Part shown: piece after piece, positions 32,528 through 42,282 of the stretch
How the letters are laid out: the number at the start of each line of letters is the position of its first letter
Numbering within the stretch: the first letter of the stretch is position 1
Source of the DNA: JAAYJR01 sp964540755
Lineage (GTDB): Bacteria > Bacteroidota > Bacteroidia > Bacteroidales > Prolixibacteraceae
DNA length: 64,000 bases
Direction of reading: 5' to 3'
Assembly (NCBI GenBank): GCA_964540755.1
Contig: CAZIOB010000104.1
Location: 1-64,000 of the forward strand
Program-made: the position numbers and the translations under genes
Notes under the pieces: model-generated
Seen by the model: only the letters and a program-made list of their open reading frames with translations
Databases searched by the model: none
Told to the model about the DNA's origin: nothing

Positions 32528-32574
32528 ATGTTTAAAATTTTATAATTATAACAAAATAAATTAATTAAAAATTT

Positions 32575-32663
32575 AAGAACCTATGGAACCACTTCGTTCT
32601 CACATAAATTTTTTTAATCATACTCCTGGATTACGACTTTACCGGGATGCCCGTTTCAGTTCA
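32575..32663 (+). repeat. Degenerate copy of the 22.1/37.3-kb intergenic repeat
   Basis: TATGGAAC, then TTAATCATACTCCTGG, then ACTTTACCGGGATGCCCG resemble the repeat at 37351-37420 and its partner at 37430-37500. The match is patchy. Confidence 0.4.
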
Positions 32664-33440
32664 TCAGATACTTTTATCATTCCAGATTTCGTACGAGGCA
32701 AGCGCTTGTAATACAAGCATTTCATAGCCATTTTTAACAGTTGCCCCTTGTGCTTTCCCCTTTTTCATAAATGCTGTAACACCGGGATTATAAACTAAAT
32801 CAAAAAGAAGATGTTTTTCCGTGAGATATTTATAAGGGATCGGAGGAAATTTGTCAACCTGCGGGTATGTTCCCAGGGGAGTAGCATTAATGACAAGCAA
32901 TCGCCGGCTGATCATATCTTTATCAATATCTTCGTACTTAATCTCATTTTCTTTTAATTCCTCTATTGATGCAGAAATGTAATTTATTTCAAGCTTGTCG
33001 AGAACATACCTGACAGCTTTAGATGCCCCTCCTGTCCCCAGTACCAGAGCTTTTTTGTGATAACTTTTAAGAAGAGGGCTCAGTGATTTTTCAAAACCCC
33101 GGATATCGGTATTAAATCCTTTTAACTTTACCTGTTCTCCTGACCTGATTATTTTAATAGTATTCACAGCCCCCACTAAGCCGGCATCCTCATTAAGTTC
33201 ATCAAGAAATTTTATGACTTTTTCCTTATAAGGGATAGTTACATTTAATCCGGATAATCCGGGATTATCTCTTATTATTCCGGGTAGCAGTGATATATCA
33301 TCTATCTCAAAATTTTCATATTCTGCGTCTATATTCTCCTTTTTAAATTTTTCGGAAAAAAAACTTTTTGAAAAAGAATGAGCAAGAGGATAACCTATTA
33401 AACCATATTTTCTGTGAAATCCTGAATGATGAAAATTCAT
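32664..33440 (-). CDS. aroE: Shikimate dehydrogenase
   Basis: The 258-residue enzyme reduces 3-dehydroshikimate with NADPH in the aromatic amino acid pathway. Motifs are the shikimate-binding YPLAHSFS (about 17-24), GLNVTIPYKEKV (about 68-79, catalytic Lys), GAVNTIKI and the nucleotide-binding LVLGTGGASKAV (about 130). The C-terminal part has GYEMLVLQALASYEIW. It begins 7 bp after a DUF368 gene, so the two are probably one transcript. aroQ, another step of the same pathway, is at 52.4 kb. Confidence 0.96.
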   Translation of the reverse strand: MNFHHSGFHRKYGLIGYPLAHSFSKSFFSEKFKKENIDAEYENFEIDDISLLPGIIRDNPGLSGLNVTIPYKEKVIKFLDELNEDAGLVGAVNTIKIIRSGEQVKLKGFNTDIRGFEKSLSPLLKSYHKKALVLGTGGASKAVRYVLDKLEINYISASIEELKENEIKYEDIDKDMISRRLLVINATPLGTYPQVDKFPPIPYKYLTEKHLLFDLVYNPGVTAFMKKGKAQGATVKNGYEMLVLQALASYEIWNDKSI

Positions 33441-33447
33441 ATTCGTT

Positions 33448-34389
33448 TTATTTTACGCTGTTTTCTTGTTTTGTCAGTTTCTGTAATACGAAAATAAGCA
33501 AGAATCCTGTTATGGCCATAATAATAGCAGCAAATAACCATGAATCACTGCCGGTAATTTGTTCAAACATTCCCGGAAGTATATTTTTTTCCATAAGAGG
33601 TTTTATTTCTCCACTGGCATCTGTGTATGATTTAGTTACTTCCTTCCATGGCCAGATTTTATTAAGGGAACCTGTCATAAAGCCTGCAAGAACAGCAATT
33701 GTAATATTGTGAAAATGTTTTAACAGCCAGGAAAGAAGATTTGAGAAAGCAATAATACCTATTGCGGCCCCTGCAAGAAAGATGATCAAAACATACAGGT
33801 CAAGAGTTCCGACTGCTTCCAGAATAAACTTGTACATTCCAAGTAAGACCAGGATAAAACTTCCTGATATCCCTGGTAATATCATTGCACATATAGCAAT
33901 TGATCCTGACAAAAATATAAACCACCATGATGTATTTGCTTCGGCAGGGGTTATAATTGTAATAATTAACGCAATAACAATGCCCGCTAATCCTGCAATA
34001 ATAATTTTGAAATCCCATTTTTCTATATTAAGGGCAATGTAAATTGCCGAAGCAAGGATAAGTCCGAAAAAAAATGACCATACCGGTATTGGGTAATTTT
34101 CCAGCAAAAATTTCAGTCCCCTTGCCAATGATAAAATACTGATGGCAATTCCAACCAATACACTGCTCAGAAACGAACCGTTAATGGATTTCCAGAATTC
34201 AGCAAATTCACCAGAAAAGAGAAGCTTCAGCGCTTTAAAGTTCACAGATTTAATTGAATTCACTAATTCTTCATATATTCCTGTTATAAAGGCGATTGTG
34301 CCACCTGAAACTCCGGGGATCACGTCAGCTGCTCCCATAGCCATACCTTTCATACCCAGTATTAAATAATCCTTTAATTTTCGTTTCAT
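33448..34389 (-). CDS. DUF368 (PopT-type) undecaprenyl-phosphate translocase
   Basis: The 313-residue inner-membrane protein has about eight to nine hydrophobic segments. It opens with the family signature GMAMGAADVIPGVSGGTIAFITGIYEEL, and a second related motif, ICAMILPGISGSFILVLLGMY, lies near residue 165. DUF368 proteins have been shown in other bacteria to recycle undecaprenyl phosphate across the membrane. Since a WecA-like enzyme and a polyprenyl-phosphate glycosyltransferase are also in this window, it would return the carrier they use. The gene is followed by aroE after 7 bp. Confidence 0.93.
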   Translation of the reverse strand: MKRKLKDYLILGMKGMAMGAADVIPGVSGGTIAFITGIYEELVNSIKSVNFKALKLLFSGEFAEFWKSINGSFLSSVLVGIAISILSLARGLKFLLENYPIPVWSFFFGLILASAIYIALNIEKWDFKIIIAGLAGIVIALIITIITPAEANTSWWFIFLSGSIAICAMILPGISGSFILVLLGMYKFILEAVGTLDLYVLIIFLAGAAIGIIAFSNLLSWLLKHFHNITIAVLAGFMTGSLNKIWPWKEVTKSYTDASGEIKPLMEKNILPGMFEQITGSDSWLFAAIIMAITGFLLIFVLQKLTKQENSVK

Positions 34390-34470
34390 AAAAATCCGTT
34401 ATGTGTTTGAAAAGCAATTAGTAATTAATGAATAACAAATTATAAGTTATGAATAATAAGTTAAATTGCA

Positions 34471-36273
34471 TCACTCTCTGTTTGAATAGAATCTTTCAAG
34501 GATTGATCCGTCGTTAGCCTCTTTTGATAATGACTCAATAGTATTTTTGGGAACATCAAATACATCCAGGACAATCAGTCCGTCAAGGCAATTATTGAAT
34601 TTGGGATCAACGTTAAAGGCAATTATTTTGGAATTCAGTTTGATATATTTTTTTAATAGTACAGGCAGTCCGGTGTTCAGTTCATCAAGGTCGCCAATTA
34701 CTTTATCGAGCCGGTTGATATCATGATCCATATTTTCCATTAAAATATTAAAATCAGTGTTATCACTTCTGAATTTATAGCTCTTACGGGGCTTAACGTA
34801 CCGGGCCATTTTCCAGTTGAGGTGGTTTCGCATGATAAACTTAATGATAAGGTCTTTTGAAATTTTTGAATAATTATTACTTATACTTACCGGTCCGATA
34901 AGGTAACGGTATTCAGGATTTTTTAGAAGAAAATATAAAATACCCTTCCATAACAGGAAAAGAGGCATTGGCTTACGCTGGTATTCTTTTATAACAAAAG
35001 AACGGCCCAGTTCCAGGCTTTCTTTCAGTACCGGTTTAAAGTCATCACTGATACGGAAGAGAGAATGGAGGTAAAAACCTCTCTTGCCATACTGTTCAAG
35101 AATCTCTTTTCCCTTACCCAGACGATAGGCTCCTACTATACATTCGTTTTCTTCATCCCAGATAAACATCTGGTGATAATAAAGATCAAATTCATCAATA
35201 TCAATACTGCGGTTGGTCCCCTCGCCGACTTCCCTGAAAGTGATTTCGCGCAAGCGGCCTATCTCATTTAGTATATTCGGAATATTTTTGGAAGGTGAGC
35301 AAAAAGCTGTATAGTTTTTTATATTAAAAAGAGTAAAGTCTCCGCGAATATCTTCTATTTCTTCCAATATCTTTTCTTTTGGAACGGGATCAACTATATC
35401 CTGCGGCCTGGAATATGGTTTCAGGTTATAATTGAAAAACCTTTTAACCTCGAGATTCGATTCCATACTGTATGTTTTGGCACGGATAAAACGGCTGAAC
35501 TGGTATATATCATTGAATTTGTCCTGTTCCTTTACAGTGATGGGACTTCCGATACGGATTTTTATTGTCTTATGTCTTTTATTAAGCAGCTCTGAAGGGA
35601 GCCTCACATGTCGCAGTGAAGGATGAATCTTTGCAAAAAGATGGAACAACCTGCTGTTAGTTCCCTGGAAAAGAACAGGAACAACAGGCACTCGGGCTTT
35701 CTTTATGAATTTAACCGCAGGAAACTGCCAAACCTGGTCTGTTATATTGTCGAATGTGCCATAAGTACTTAAATCCCCTGCCGGGAATATGCAAAGCACG
35801 CCATTATTTTTTAAATGGTTTATAGCGGTCGTAATGCCCGGACTGTTACTGATCCTCCATTCTCCCTTCGATTTATTATTGAAAGGATTATTATTGATAA
35901 AATAATCGGAAACGGGATCTATCTTTTTAAGTAAAAAATTACCTACAACCTTTACATCAGGCCGGATGCCCGAAAGGTATTTTATCAGGAGAAGACTGTC
36001 AAAACCGCCGAAAGGATGATTTGCTATTATAATCAGCGGACCTTCAACAGGAATTTTCTTTAGTTCGTTTTCATCGAATTCGATTTTAAATTCAAGGTTA
36101 TTAATAATTTCATTAATGAATTCAATACCTTTTTTTGATGCAATTTTTTCATATATCTTATTGAGTTTATGAAACTTCAAAATATGCATAAGGAACCTGG
36201 CAAAGTATTCACCGCCAAATATTGCAAGGGCAGGAGGGGCTTTTATGATATCGGTAAGCTTTAATAATTCCAT
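34471..36273 (-). CDS. Fused O-acyl/N-acyltransferase, amino-acid lipid synthesis (OlsF-like)
   Basis: The 600-residue protein has an N-terminal glycerolphosphate-acyltransferase fold (about 75-250) with NHPFGGFDS and CIFPAGDLSTYG. A C-terminal GNAT/hemolysin-like N-acyltransferase domain follows (about 320-500: REITFREVGEG, FDLYYHQMFIWDEENECIVGAYRLGKG, ELGRSFVIKEYQRKP). This order is the OlsF arrangement, which makes ornithine lipids in some Bacteroidetes and gammaproteobacteria, with the C-terminal part doing the first N-acylation. Bacteroides relatives use separate proteins (GlsB/GlsA) for glycine lipids. The amino acid used cannot be told here. It is a likely membrane lipid enzyme near the DUF368 and aroE genes. 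Confidence 0.88.
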   Translation of the reverse strand: MELLKLTDIIKAPPALAIFGGEYFARFLMHILKFHKLNKIYEKIASKKGIEFINEIINNLEFKIEFDENELKKIPVEGPLIIIANHPFGGFDSLLLIKYLSGIRPDVKVVGNFLLKKIDPVSDYFINNNPFNNKSKGEWRISNSPGITTAINHLKNNGVLCIFPAGDLSTYGTFDNITDQVWQFPAVKFIKKARVPVVPVLFQGTNSRLFHLFAKIHPSLRHVRLPSELLNKRHKTIKIRIGSPITVKEQDKFNDIYQFSRFIRAKTYSMESNLEVKRFFNYNLKPYSRPQDIVDPVPKEKILEEIEDIRGDFTLFNIKNYTAFCSPSKNIPNILNEIGRLREITFREVGEGTNRSIDIDEFDLYYHQMFIWDEENECIVGAYRLGKGKEILEQYGKRGFYLHSLFRISDDFKPVLKESLELGRSFVIKEYQRKPMPLFLLWKGILYFLLKNPEYRYLIGPVSISNNYSKISKDLIIKFIMRNHLNWKMARYVKPRKSYKFRSDNTDFNILMENMDHDINRLDKVIGDLDELNTGLPVLLKKYIKLNSKIIAFNVDPKFNNCLDGLIVLDVFDVPKNTIESLSKEANDGSILERFYSNRE

Positions 36274-36318
36274 TATTTAAATCATTCTTTCCCGGGAAAA
36301 ATATAATCCTTAGAAATA

Positions 36319-36326
36319 CAAAAATA
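36319..36326 (-). promoter_or_regulatory. -7 element upstream of the acyltransferase gene
   Basis: The minus strand reads TATTTTTG, matching TAnnTTTG, about 46 bases before the ATG at 36273. The -33 box is poor. Confidence 0.35.
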
Positions 36327-36402
36327 GTATGTTTTTTTTGATTAATCTTTTCCGGACCGGCAAAATTGGTATCTGCAAGGTAAAATATTACCGGCCATAT
36401 TA

Positions 36403-37323
36403 TTAAATGATATATTTCTTACCCTGCCAGGTATCTCTTTCTTCAAGACGCTTTTCTACCTTTGCCACAAACTCAAAATTTTTGAGGCCCCAACGCGGAG
36501 CAATAAGTAATTCCGGTGGCGCCTGACTGACAAAACGTTCCACAATGATATCCGGATTAAGCCTTTCCAGGTAATCAATTACAAGTTCAATGTATTCTTC
36601 CGAGCTGAAGATATTAAAATTTCCGGGATTTTTATAATACTGTTTTTCCATAACAGTTCCCCTGTGTATTTGTAAATGATGCAGCTTAATGTTATTGACC
36701 GGGAGGGAAGAAATTACATCTGCCTGCTTCAGCCAGTCATTCCTGTTCTCCCCCGGCAGACCGATAATCATATGGGCACAGTTATTTATTCCACGAGATG
36801 CTGTCTGTTTCAATGCGTTCACCGAATCAGAAAAAGTGTGACAACGATTCACAGCTTTTAATGTCCTGTTGATATGTGATTCAATGCCGAATTCAATCAT
36901 GATATACACTTTTCGGCTTAAATCAGCAAGATAATCTAGTATTTTTTCATCAACGGTATCCGGACGGGTAGAAATGACCAGTCCGATTACTTTTGGATTC
37001 CGCAGGGCTTCTTCATATAATTTCTGAAGTACCGGCAGGGGAGCATACGTGTTGGTATAAGCTTGGAAATAAGCCAGATAACGCATAGTTTTGTATTTTT
37101 TTTCGAAGAACTTAATCCCCTGTTCCAACTGTTCGGTTATGCCGGTTTTCAGATTACAATATGATGGTTTAAATGTTTTGTTATTACAGTATGTGCATCC
37201 TCCCCAACCTTTGCTGCCATCGCGGTTTGGACATGTAAATCCTGCGTCTATGGAAATTTTCCGGACTCTCCCGGAAAATAGTTTTTTAAAAAATGTGGAA
37301 AAATCGTTATATCGCCTTTTCAT
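36403..37323 (-). CDS. Radical SAM protein of the TIGR01212 (YhcC) family
   Basis: The 306-residue protein carries CPNRDGSKGWGGCTYC (about 32-47), the Cx-C-xxC iron-sulfur site in the longer spacing of this family, then PALF-like AYFQAYTNTY, STRPDTV and MIIGLPGENRND. I start at the ATG at 37323; the longer frame from 37356 would run back into an intergenic repeat. YhcC-family proteins are widespread but their reaction is not established. The cluster and SAM-binding motifs look intact. It stands alone. Confidence 0.9.
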   Translation of the reverse strand: MKRRYNDFSTFFKKLFSGRVRKISIDAGFTCPNRDGSKGWGGCTYCNNKTFKPSYCNLKTGITEQLEQGIKFFEKKYKTMRYLAYFQAYTNTYAPLPVLQKLYEEALRNPKVIGLVISTRPDTVDEKILDYLADLSRKVYIMIEFGIESHINRTLKAVNRCHTFSDSVNALKQTASRGINNCAHMIIGLPGENRNDWLKQADVISSLPVNNIKLHHLQIHRGTVMEKQYYKNPGNFNIFSSEEYIELVIDYLERLNPDIIVERFVSQAPPELLIAPRWGLKNFEFVAKVEKRLEERDTWQGKKYII

Positions 37324-37843
37324 ATGATTAAAATTAATTATTTTCAAAGGTATCATATGGAACTCGCATGAGTTTTAATCATACTCTTGGGTGATTTTAC
37401 AATCATCCTCGTTTCATTACTAAAATTAAAGATTTTCAAAGGTATCATATATTTAATGATACTACAGGGTGCCGATTTTATCCTGATGCCCGATTTATTT
37501 ATTATTATTTTATCCGCTTTCAGAGGATTCACACTTTACATTTACTATTTGAGACAAAGAAATGATTACAGGTTACAAAATTAAATAAATCAGGGTTATA
37601 GAAAGACAAAATATATTCATGGAATGTGGTTGTTAAAAAAATAATCAAAATAGTTGATTAATATTCCGGACTGATAATTTCATAAACAAAATCTTATCTC
37701 TATTTTTAAACCTGAATATTTAAAGTGAAATCGCCACGGAGTTCTAAAAAGTGCGTTATTGTCGGAATTCATAACAAAGTGTTTTGAACCCGAAGCCTTC
37801 GTTACGGTAAAATGAGTCATGTACTATAGTTTAAAGTAATACT
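37324..37843. other. 520-bp gap holding a second repeat copy
   Basis: A repeat-related region (37342-37830). The short open frame at 37387-37584 lies inside it and is not credible as a gene. Confidence 0.6.
37342..37830. mobile_element. Second MITE-like copy, possibly with a decayed right end
   Basis: The left end (37342-37420) contains the 38-base block 37356-37393, identical to 22549-22586 on the other strand, and the sequence CAAAGGTATCATATGG. CAAAGGTATCATAT recurs at 37436 as a partial tandem copy. ATGAGTCATGTACTATAG at 37813-37830 may be the eroded inverted right end, which would make the element about 490 bp. Confidence 0.4.
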
Positions 37844-39376
37844 ATGTTATCTTCAAAAGATGAAATTTTTATAAGGGAATACGGTGCTGATCCTGAAAAG
37901 GTACGACAGCAGTTGGAAAACTATAAGAATGGATTTCCCTTTCTTGAAATAGACGAAGCAGCAACAGTCGGAAACGGAATTATTGATCTTGATAATTCAC
38001 AGGTTGAAGAGAATATTAAAATATATGAGGGGGGAATTGCTTCCGGACTAAAGCCTGTTAAGTTTGTCCCTGCGTCCGGTGCTGCCAGCAGGATGTTCAA
38101 AGGTTTGTTCGCAGCATTGAAAGAATGTGAAAAATCAGATGATCCGGATGAAGCTCTGGCGAGAAATGCAACTGCAAGACAATTTCTTGCCAACCGGGAA
38201 AAATTTGCTTTTTATAATGATCTCAGGGATGTATGGGAGGCCGCTGATTATGGTTCCGGGAGTTGTAAAAAATGGCTTGATTTTCTTTTGAATAAGGAAG
38301 GACTAAATTATGGCTCCATGCCCAAGGGATTGTTGAAATTCCATAAATATCCTGATGGTTCACGGACGCCATTTGAAGAGCATATTGTGGAAGGGGCGGA
38401 TTATGTTACAGACAGCCGCAGGATTACAAGAATACATTATACAGTATCAAAACAACATGTTGATCTGTTCAGGGAATTTCTCAGTAAGGTTGAGTACAAA
38501 TATGAGAAGAAATTAGGTATTATTGCTGAAATATCCCTGAGCATACAAAAACCTTCTACTGATGTTGTTGCTGTTGATATGAACAATGAACCATTTCGTA
38601 AACCTGACGGTCATTTGTTGTTCCGGCCGGGAGGGCATGGTGCGTTGTTGGAAAATCTCAATGAACTGGATGCCGACCTGATTTTCATCAAGAATATTGA
38701 TAATGTTGTCCCTGACAGGTTAAAACAAATAACCATTGTATATAAGAAAGTACTGGCAGGATTATTACTTAAATATCAGGAGGAGTTGTTTTATTACCAA
38801 AGGCAGTTAAATGAAAAGCATCATGTCGCCCTGGGAAACCATTTTCTTGTCGAGGCAGCTAATTTTCTTGAGAATGTTTTAAATACAAAGCCTTTGGATA
38901 ATCAGTATTATACGGAAAAGGAAAATCTTTATCATTATCTGAAAAATAAATATAACCGCCCATTACGCGTTTGCGGCATGGTCAGGAATGAGGGAGAGCC
39001 CGGCGGAGGGCCTTTTTGGGCAAGGAATCCCGATGGTACTGTTTCATTGCAGATTGTTGAAAAATCTCAAATTGATCTCAATAACACTCAGCAGCAAAAC
39101 ATATTAAAACATACAACCCATTTTAATCCGGTTGACATTGTATGCGGAATAAAAAATTACAGAGGTGAAAAATATGATTTAACCAGTTACACTGATCCCG
39201 AAACCGGTTTTATATCAAAAAAATCAGAAAATGGCAGGGAACTGAAGGCACAGGAATTGCCTGGTTTATGGAACGGGGGTATGAGTGACTGGAACACAAT
39301 ATTTGCAGAGGTACCAGTTGAAACTTTTAATCCGGTAAAAACCGTGAATGACCTGCTAAGAGATAAACATTTATAA
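37844..39376 (+). CDS. DUF4301-family protein, nucleotidyltransferase-like
   Basis: The 510-residue protein matches the Bacteroidetes family DUF4301. An early segment FVPASGAASRMFKGLF (about 75-90) resembles the nucleotide-binding loop of sugar-nucleotidyltransferases, and LLFRPGGHGALLENLNEL (about 263-280) is a further conserved block. Later motifs are CGMVRNEGEPGGGPFW and WNGGMSDWNTIFAEVP. Length is normal for the family. The loop suggests a nucleotide or nucleotide-sugar substrate, but no reaction is established. A TPR gene follows 61 bp downstream on the same strand. Confidence 0.9.
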   Translation: MLSSKDEIFIREYGADPEKVRQQLENYKNGFPFLEIDEAATVGNGIIDLDNSQVEENIKIYEGGIASGLKPVKFVPASGAASRMFKGLFAALKECEKSDDPDEALARNATARQFLANREKFAFYNDLRDVWEAADYGSGSCKKWLDFLLNKEGLNYGSMPKGLLKFHKYPDGSRTPFEEHIVEGADYVTDSRRITRIHYTVSKQHVDLFREFLSKVEYKYEKKLGIIAEISLSIQKPSTDVVAVDMNNEPFRKPDGHLLFRPGGHGALLENLNELDADLIFIKNIDNVVPDRLKQITIVYKKVLAGLLLKYQEELFYYQRQLNEKHHVALGNHFLVEAANFLENVLNTKPLDNQYYTEKENLYHYLKNKYNRPLRVCGMVRNEGEPGGGPFWARNPDGTVSLQIVEKSQIDLNNTQQQNILKHTTHFNPVDIVCGIKNYRGEKYDLTSYTDPETGFISKKSENGRELKAQELPGLWNGGMSDWNTIFAEVPVETFNPVKTVNDLLRDKHL

Positions 39377-39437
39377 ATTAACAGGTTTTTAATTAATAAA
39401 AATTGCTAATTTTAAGGCTTCATTTTTTTGAGGATTA

Positions 39438-40859
39438 ATGGATCAGGAATACAGAGATTATTTTAATGAAGATAATATCAGTGAAGCATTGAATCGCTTT
39501 AAAGATTCACTGATGTCGGGCAATAAAAATTATTTCGATGTTTCGGAATTTGAAGGTATTGTCGAATACTTTCTGGATGAGGGCGACATTAATGCTTCCG
39601 AGATTGCTGCCAGGCAGGGTATTCAAATTCATCCGGGTTCAGTGCAACTAAAACTAAAGTATGCACAGGTATTGCTTAACAGTGGAAAATACGAAAGAGC
39701 CCTGGAATATCTCGACCTGGCTGAGCAGATTGAATCAACAAATCCGGATATTCACCTCATAAAAGGATCAGCATGGCTGACAATAGGGGAAGATGAAAAA
39801 GCCGGGGCATCCTTTATGAGGGCCTTGGAAACTGCAGGTGAGGAGAGGGATGATATACTATGTAATATTGGCGCAGCTTATATACAGGCAGGAGAAAAAG
39901 AAAAAGGATTAGATTATTATGAAAAAGCATTGAAAATCAATCCTGAAAATGAGATGGCGCTGTATGAACTGGGATTTTTCAGCGATCAGGATGGGGATTT
40001 TGAAAAAAGTATAGACTACTATAACCTTTATCTCGATAGTGATCCTTTCAATCATTATATATGGTTCAATCTGGGTATCAGCTATAATAAGGCAGGGGAT
40101 TTTGAGCATGCTATTGAGGCATATGAGTTTTCACTTGCACTTAAGGAAGACTTCAGCCAGTCTCTCTTTAACATTGCTAACTCCTACGCGAATATTGGAA
40201 AGTACAGGATGGCTATAGAAAAATATAAGGAATATCTGAAATACGATCCTGACAATGACGATGCGCTTTGTTATATAGGAGAATGTTATCTTAATATTGA
40301 AGAATATAATAAATCGGAATATTATTATCAGAAAGCCATTAAGTTAAACAAGGATAATGATGTTGCCTGGTTTGGCGCAGGACTGATAATGTGGCTGGAA
40401 AAAAAGTGGCAGGAGAGTATTAATTTTATAAAAAAAGCTGTAAAGATTGATAAAGTTAATCCTGAATACTGGCTTACCCTGGCTAAAGTATATAATGATT
40501 GCGGATTATTTCACAAGGCTGAAAAAGCATTGATCAAAACCGCAGGCCTTGAACCCGGAAATAGTGAGGTATGGCTTACCTGGGTTGACTTCTGTATTGA
40601 GAAAGGAGATATTGATAAGGCAATATCAATAATGAAATCAGCAATGGAGACTAATGGGGATGTTCTTCTTAAATACAGGACAGTAGGATTGTTGCTTGAA
40701 AGTAAAAAAGATAACGAGGCCTGTGAGTTGCTGGTTGCTGCAATGAAACAGGAATTCGTGCAGCTTGAATATTTGTATGATATATATCCCCAGGCAGTTA
40801 AAAATAAGCAAATAAGTGAATTGATTGATAATTTTAAAGGTAAGGATGAAGGTACCTGA
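39438..40859 (+). CDS. Cytoplasmic TPR-repeat protein
   Basis: The 473-residue protein has no signal peptide and consists of about 11 tetratricopeptide repeats from residue about 45 to the C terminus. Clear units include ALLNSGKYERALEYLDLAEQ-like, NIGAAYIQAGEKEKGLDYYEKAL, NLGISYNKAGDFEHAIEAYEFSL, NIANSYANIGKYRMAIEKYKEYL and YIGECYLNIEEYNKSEYYYQKAI. The N-terminal 40 residues (DYFNEDNISEALNRFKDSL) are acidic. Proteins like this are common in Bacteroidetes and act as scaffolds, but no partner is shown. It follows a DUF4301 gene and converges on the lipase-like gene. Confidence 0.9.
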   Translation: MDQEYRDYFNEDNISEALNRFKDSLMSGNKNYFDVSEFEGIVEYFLDEGDINASEIAARQGIQIHPGSVQLKLKYAQVLLNSGKYERALEYLDLAEQIESTNPDIHLIKGSAWLTIGEDEKAGASFMRALETAGEERDDILCNIGAAYIQAGEKEKGLDYYEKALKINPENEMALYELGFFSDQDGDFEKSIDYYNLYLDSDPFNHYIWFNLGISYNKAGDFEHAIEAYEFSLALKEDFSQSLFNIANSYANIGKYRMAIEKYKEYLKYDPDNDDALCYIGECYLNIEEYNKSEYYYQKAIKLNKDNDVAWFGAGLIMWLEKKWQESINFIKKAVKIDKVNPEYWLTLAKVYNDCGLFHKAEKALIKTAGLEPGNSEVWLTWVDFCIEKGDIDKAISIMKSAMETNGDVLLKYRTVGLLLESKKDNEACELLVAAMKQEFVQLEYLYDIYPQAVKNKQISELIDNFKGKDEGT

Positions 40860-40868
40860 GATGATTTA

Positions 40869-42119
40869 TTACTGTCCGGGATGTAGTGTGAGGAACCAGT
40901 TAATGGATATCAGTCCGGCCGGAATAATTCCGTCGGTATGTCCCATACCCTCCAGGGGTATTAAAGTTACCTTATTGGTGCTTACCCCCAGGTCTATAAA
41001 ATCATCATAGGTATTTTTTGATATCTGGTAAGGGACAAAATCATCAGCCGTGCCATGCACTATCCTGGTAGGGACAGAAGTATTCCAGGCGCTTATGCTG
41101 TTTGTTTCCAATGCAGATTTTAGTGATGAATAGATAGTATCTGTTTCAAAATTATGCAGATATTCGTCTGTTAGCAATTCAGAAATATTAGTTGTGAGTT
41201 CTTCGTTTATCTCTTCACCATCTTTTGAACCGTCATAAAGACCGGGAATTTTTGAAGCATAAGATTCGTTAAAAATAGCGTCAAGCGGGGTTGTCATTTC
41301 TCCGCTGTTGATATAACTGTTTGCTATATAACCAAGAAAATAAGGCATTGGATAGGTTTCCCTGTTCCTGATATATTCGTTTATATAAGTGAGATCATAA
41401 GGCCCGGCACAGGGAACGCTTGCCATAAGGTCAAATTCCCCGGAATATTCTTGTTCCATAGCTTTTTGCAGATTCATAGTCGCCCATCCACCCTGTGAAT
41501 AACCGGTAATATAAAATTCATTTAAAAGTCCGATTTTCTCAGTCATGGCAAATTCCCTCACAGCGCGAAGCATATCGATAGTACTCTGAACGGTTGATTC
41601 TTTATGCAGATAAGGATGAAACATGTTGTCGGATGAACCAAATCCCAGGTAATCAGGTAGGGAAATAACAAATCCTGTTGACGCAACAAATTCAAGCATC
41701 ATATACAGGTCACGGTTTGGATTTTCTGTAGGGGCATTACTATGAAGCGTGTTAGTGCCGTTCTGATAACTTATTACGGGGAAATTACCCTCCCCTATAG
41801 GTATGCATGCCAGTCCGGATGCCATTTTCTCTTCACCTCTGAAGGTGGTTTTATATGTTAGTTTATAAACCATGATACCATAGGATACCCTGTCGCGTAT
41901 TTGTTCAATATCGGGATATTCATCAACAAGCTGATCAAATACGGTCTCTACAATAACCGGCAGATATGATTTTTTCAGTTCGTAATCCAGAAGATACTCA
42001 TTGACAGGTGGTTCTTCGTCACCGTCAAAAATATTGTGGCAGGAGGAAACGAAGATAACTGATAAAATGAGTACGAGTATTTTTGGATATAATTTAGATT
42101 TTATGGCATAGTGTTTCAT
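40869..42119 (-). CDS. Lipoprotein alpha/beta hydrolase, secretory lipase-like
   Basis: The 416-residue protein has a lipoprotein signal (LVLILSVIFVSSCHN, Cys28). An alpha/beta-hydrolase domain follows, with the nucleophile elbow GYSQGGW (Ser near 209), preceding lid strands (FPVISYQNGTNTLHS) and a late IVHGTADDFVP carrying the probable catalytic Asp and a following GMGHTDG His. This pattern is of the secretory-lipase/LIP type and prolyl-peptidase-like esterases. The acylated N terminus puts it on the outer membrane. The substrate, lipid or ester, is unknown. It is convergent with the TPR gene, 9 bp apart. Confidence 0.9.
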   Translation of the reverse strand: MKHYAIKSKLYPKILVLILSVIFVSSCHNIFDGDEEPPVNEYLLDYELKKSYLPVIVETVFDQLVDEYPDIEQIRDRVSYGIMVYKLTYKTTFRGEEKMASGLACIPIGEGNFPVISYQNGTNTLHSNAPTENPNRDLYMMLEFVASTGFVISLPDYLGFGSSDNMFHPYLHKESTVQSTIDMLRAVREFAMTEKIGLLNEFYITGYSQGGWATMNLQKAMEQEYSGEFDLMASVPCAGPYDLTYINEYIRNRETYPMPYFLGYIANSYINSGEMTTPLDAIFNESYASKIPGLYDGSKDGEEINEELTTNISELLTDEYLHNFETDTIYSSLKSALETNSISAWNTSVPTRIVHGTADDFVPYQISKNTYDDFIDLGVSTNKVTLIPLEGMGHTDGIIPAGLISINWFLTLHPGQ

Positions 42120-42129
42120 GTTTTTATTT

Positions 42130-42137
42130 CAAAAATA
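42130..42137 (-). promoter_or_regulatory. -7 element close to the lipase-like gene start
   Basis: The minus strand reads TATTTTTG only about 11 bases before the ATG at 42119, so the leader would be about 5-7 bases. No clear -33 box. Confidence 0.3.
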
Positions 42138-42282
42138 CATTAAAAAATTATATTTACATAGTCTGAATCTGATTACTGTTCATTTTTACTTAATTTGGAT
42201 AAATTTATCGCATCATTGAATTTTTTTAAACATGCCAGTATCTGTTAGATATCAATATCACAATGGCTTTGAGAGTTAACTG

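Noticed and set aside
37387..37584. 65-codon hydrophobic frame beginning MGDFTIILVSLLKLK
   Set aside because: It lies within the repeat element, is not seen in the copy at 22.1 kb, and has a composition expected of AT-rich noncoding DNA.
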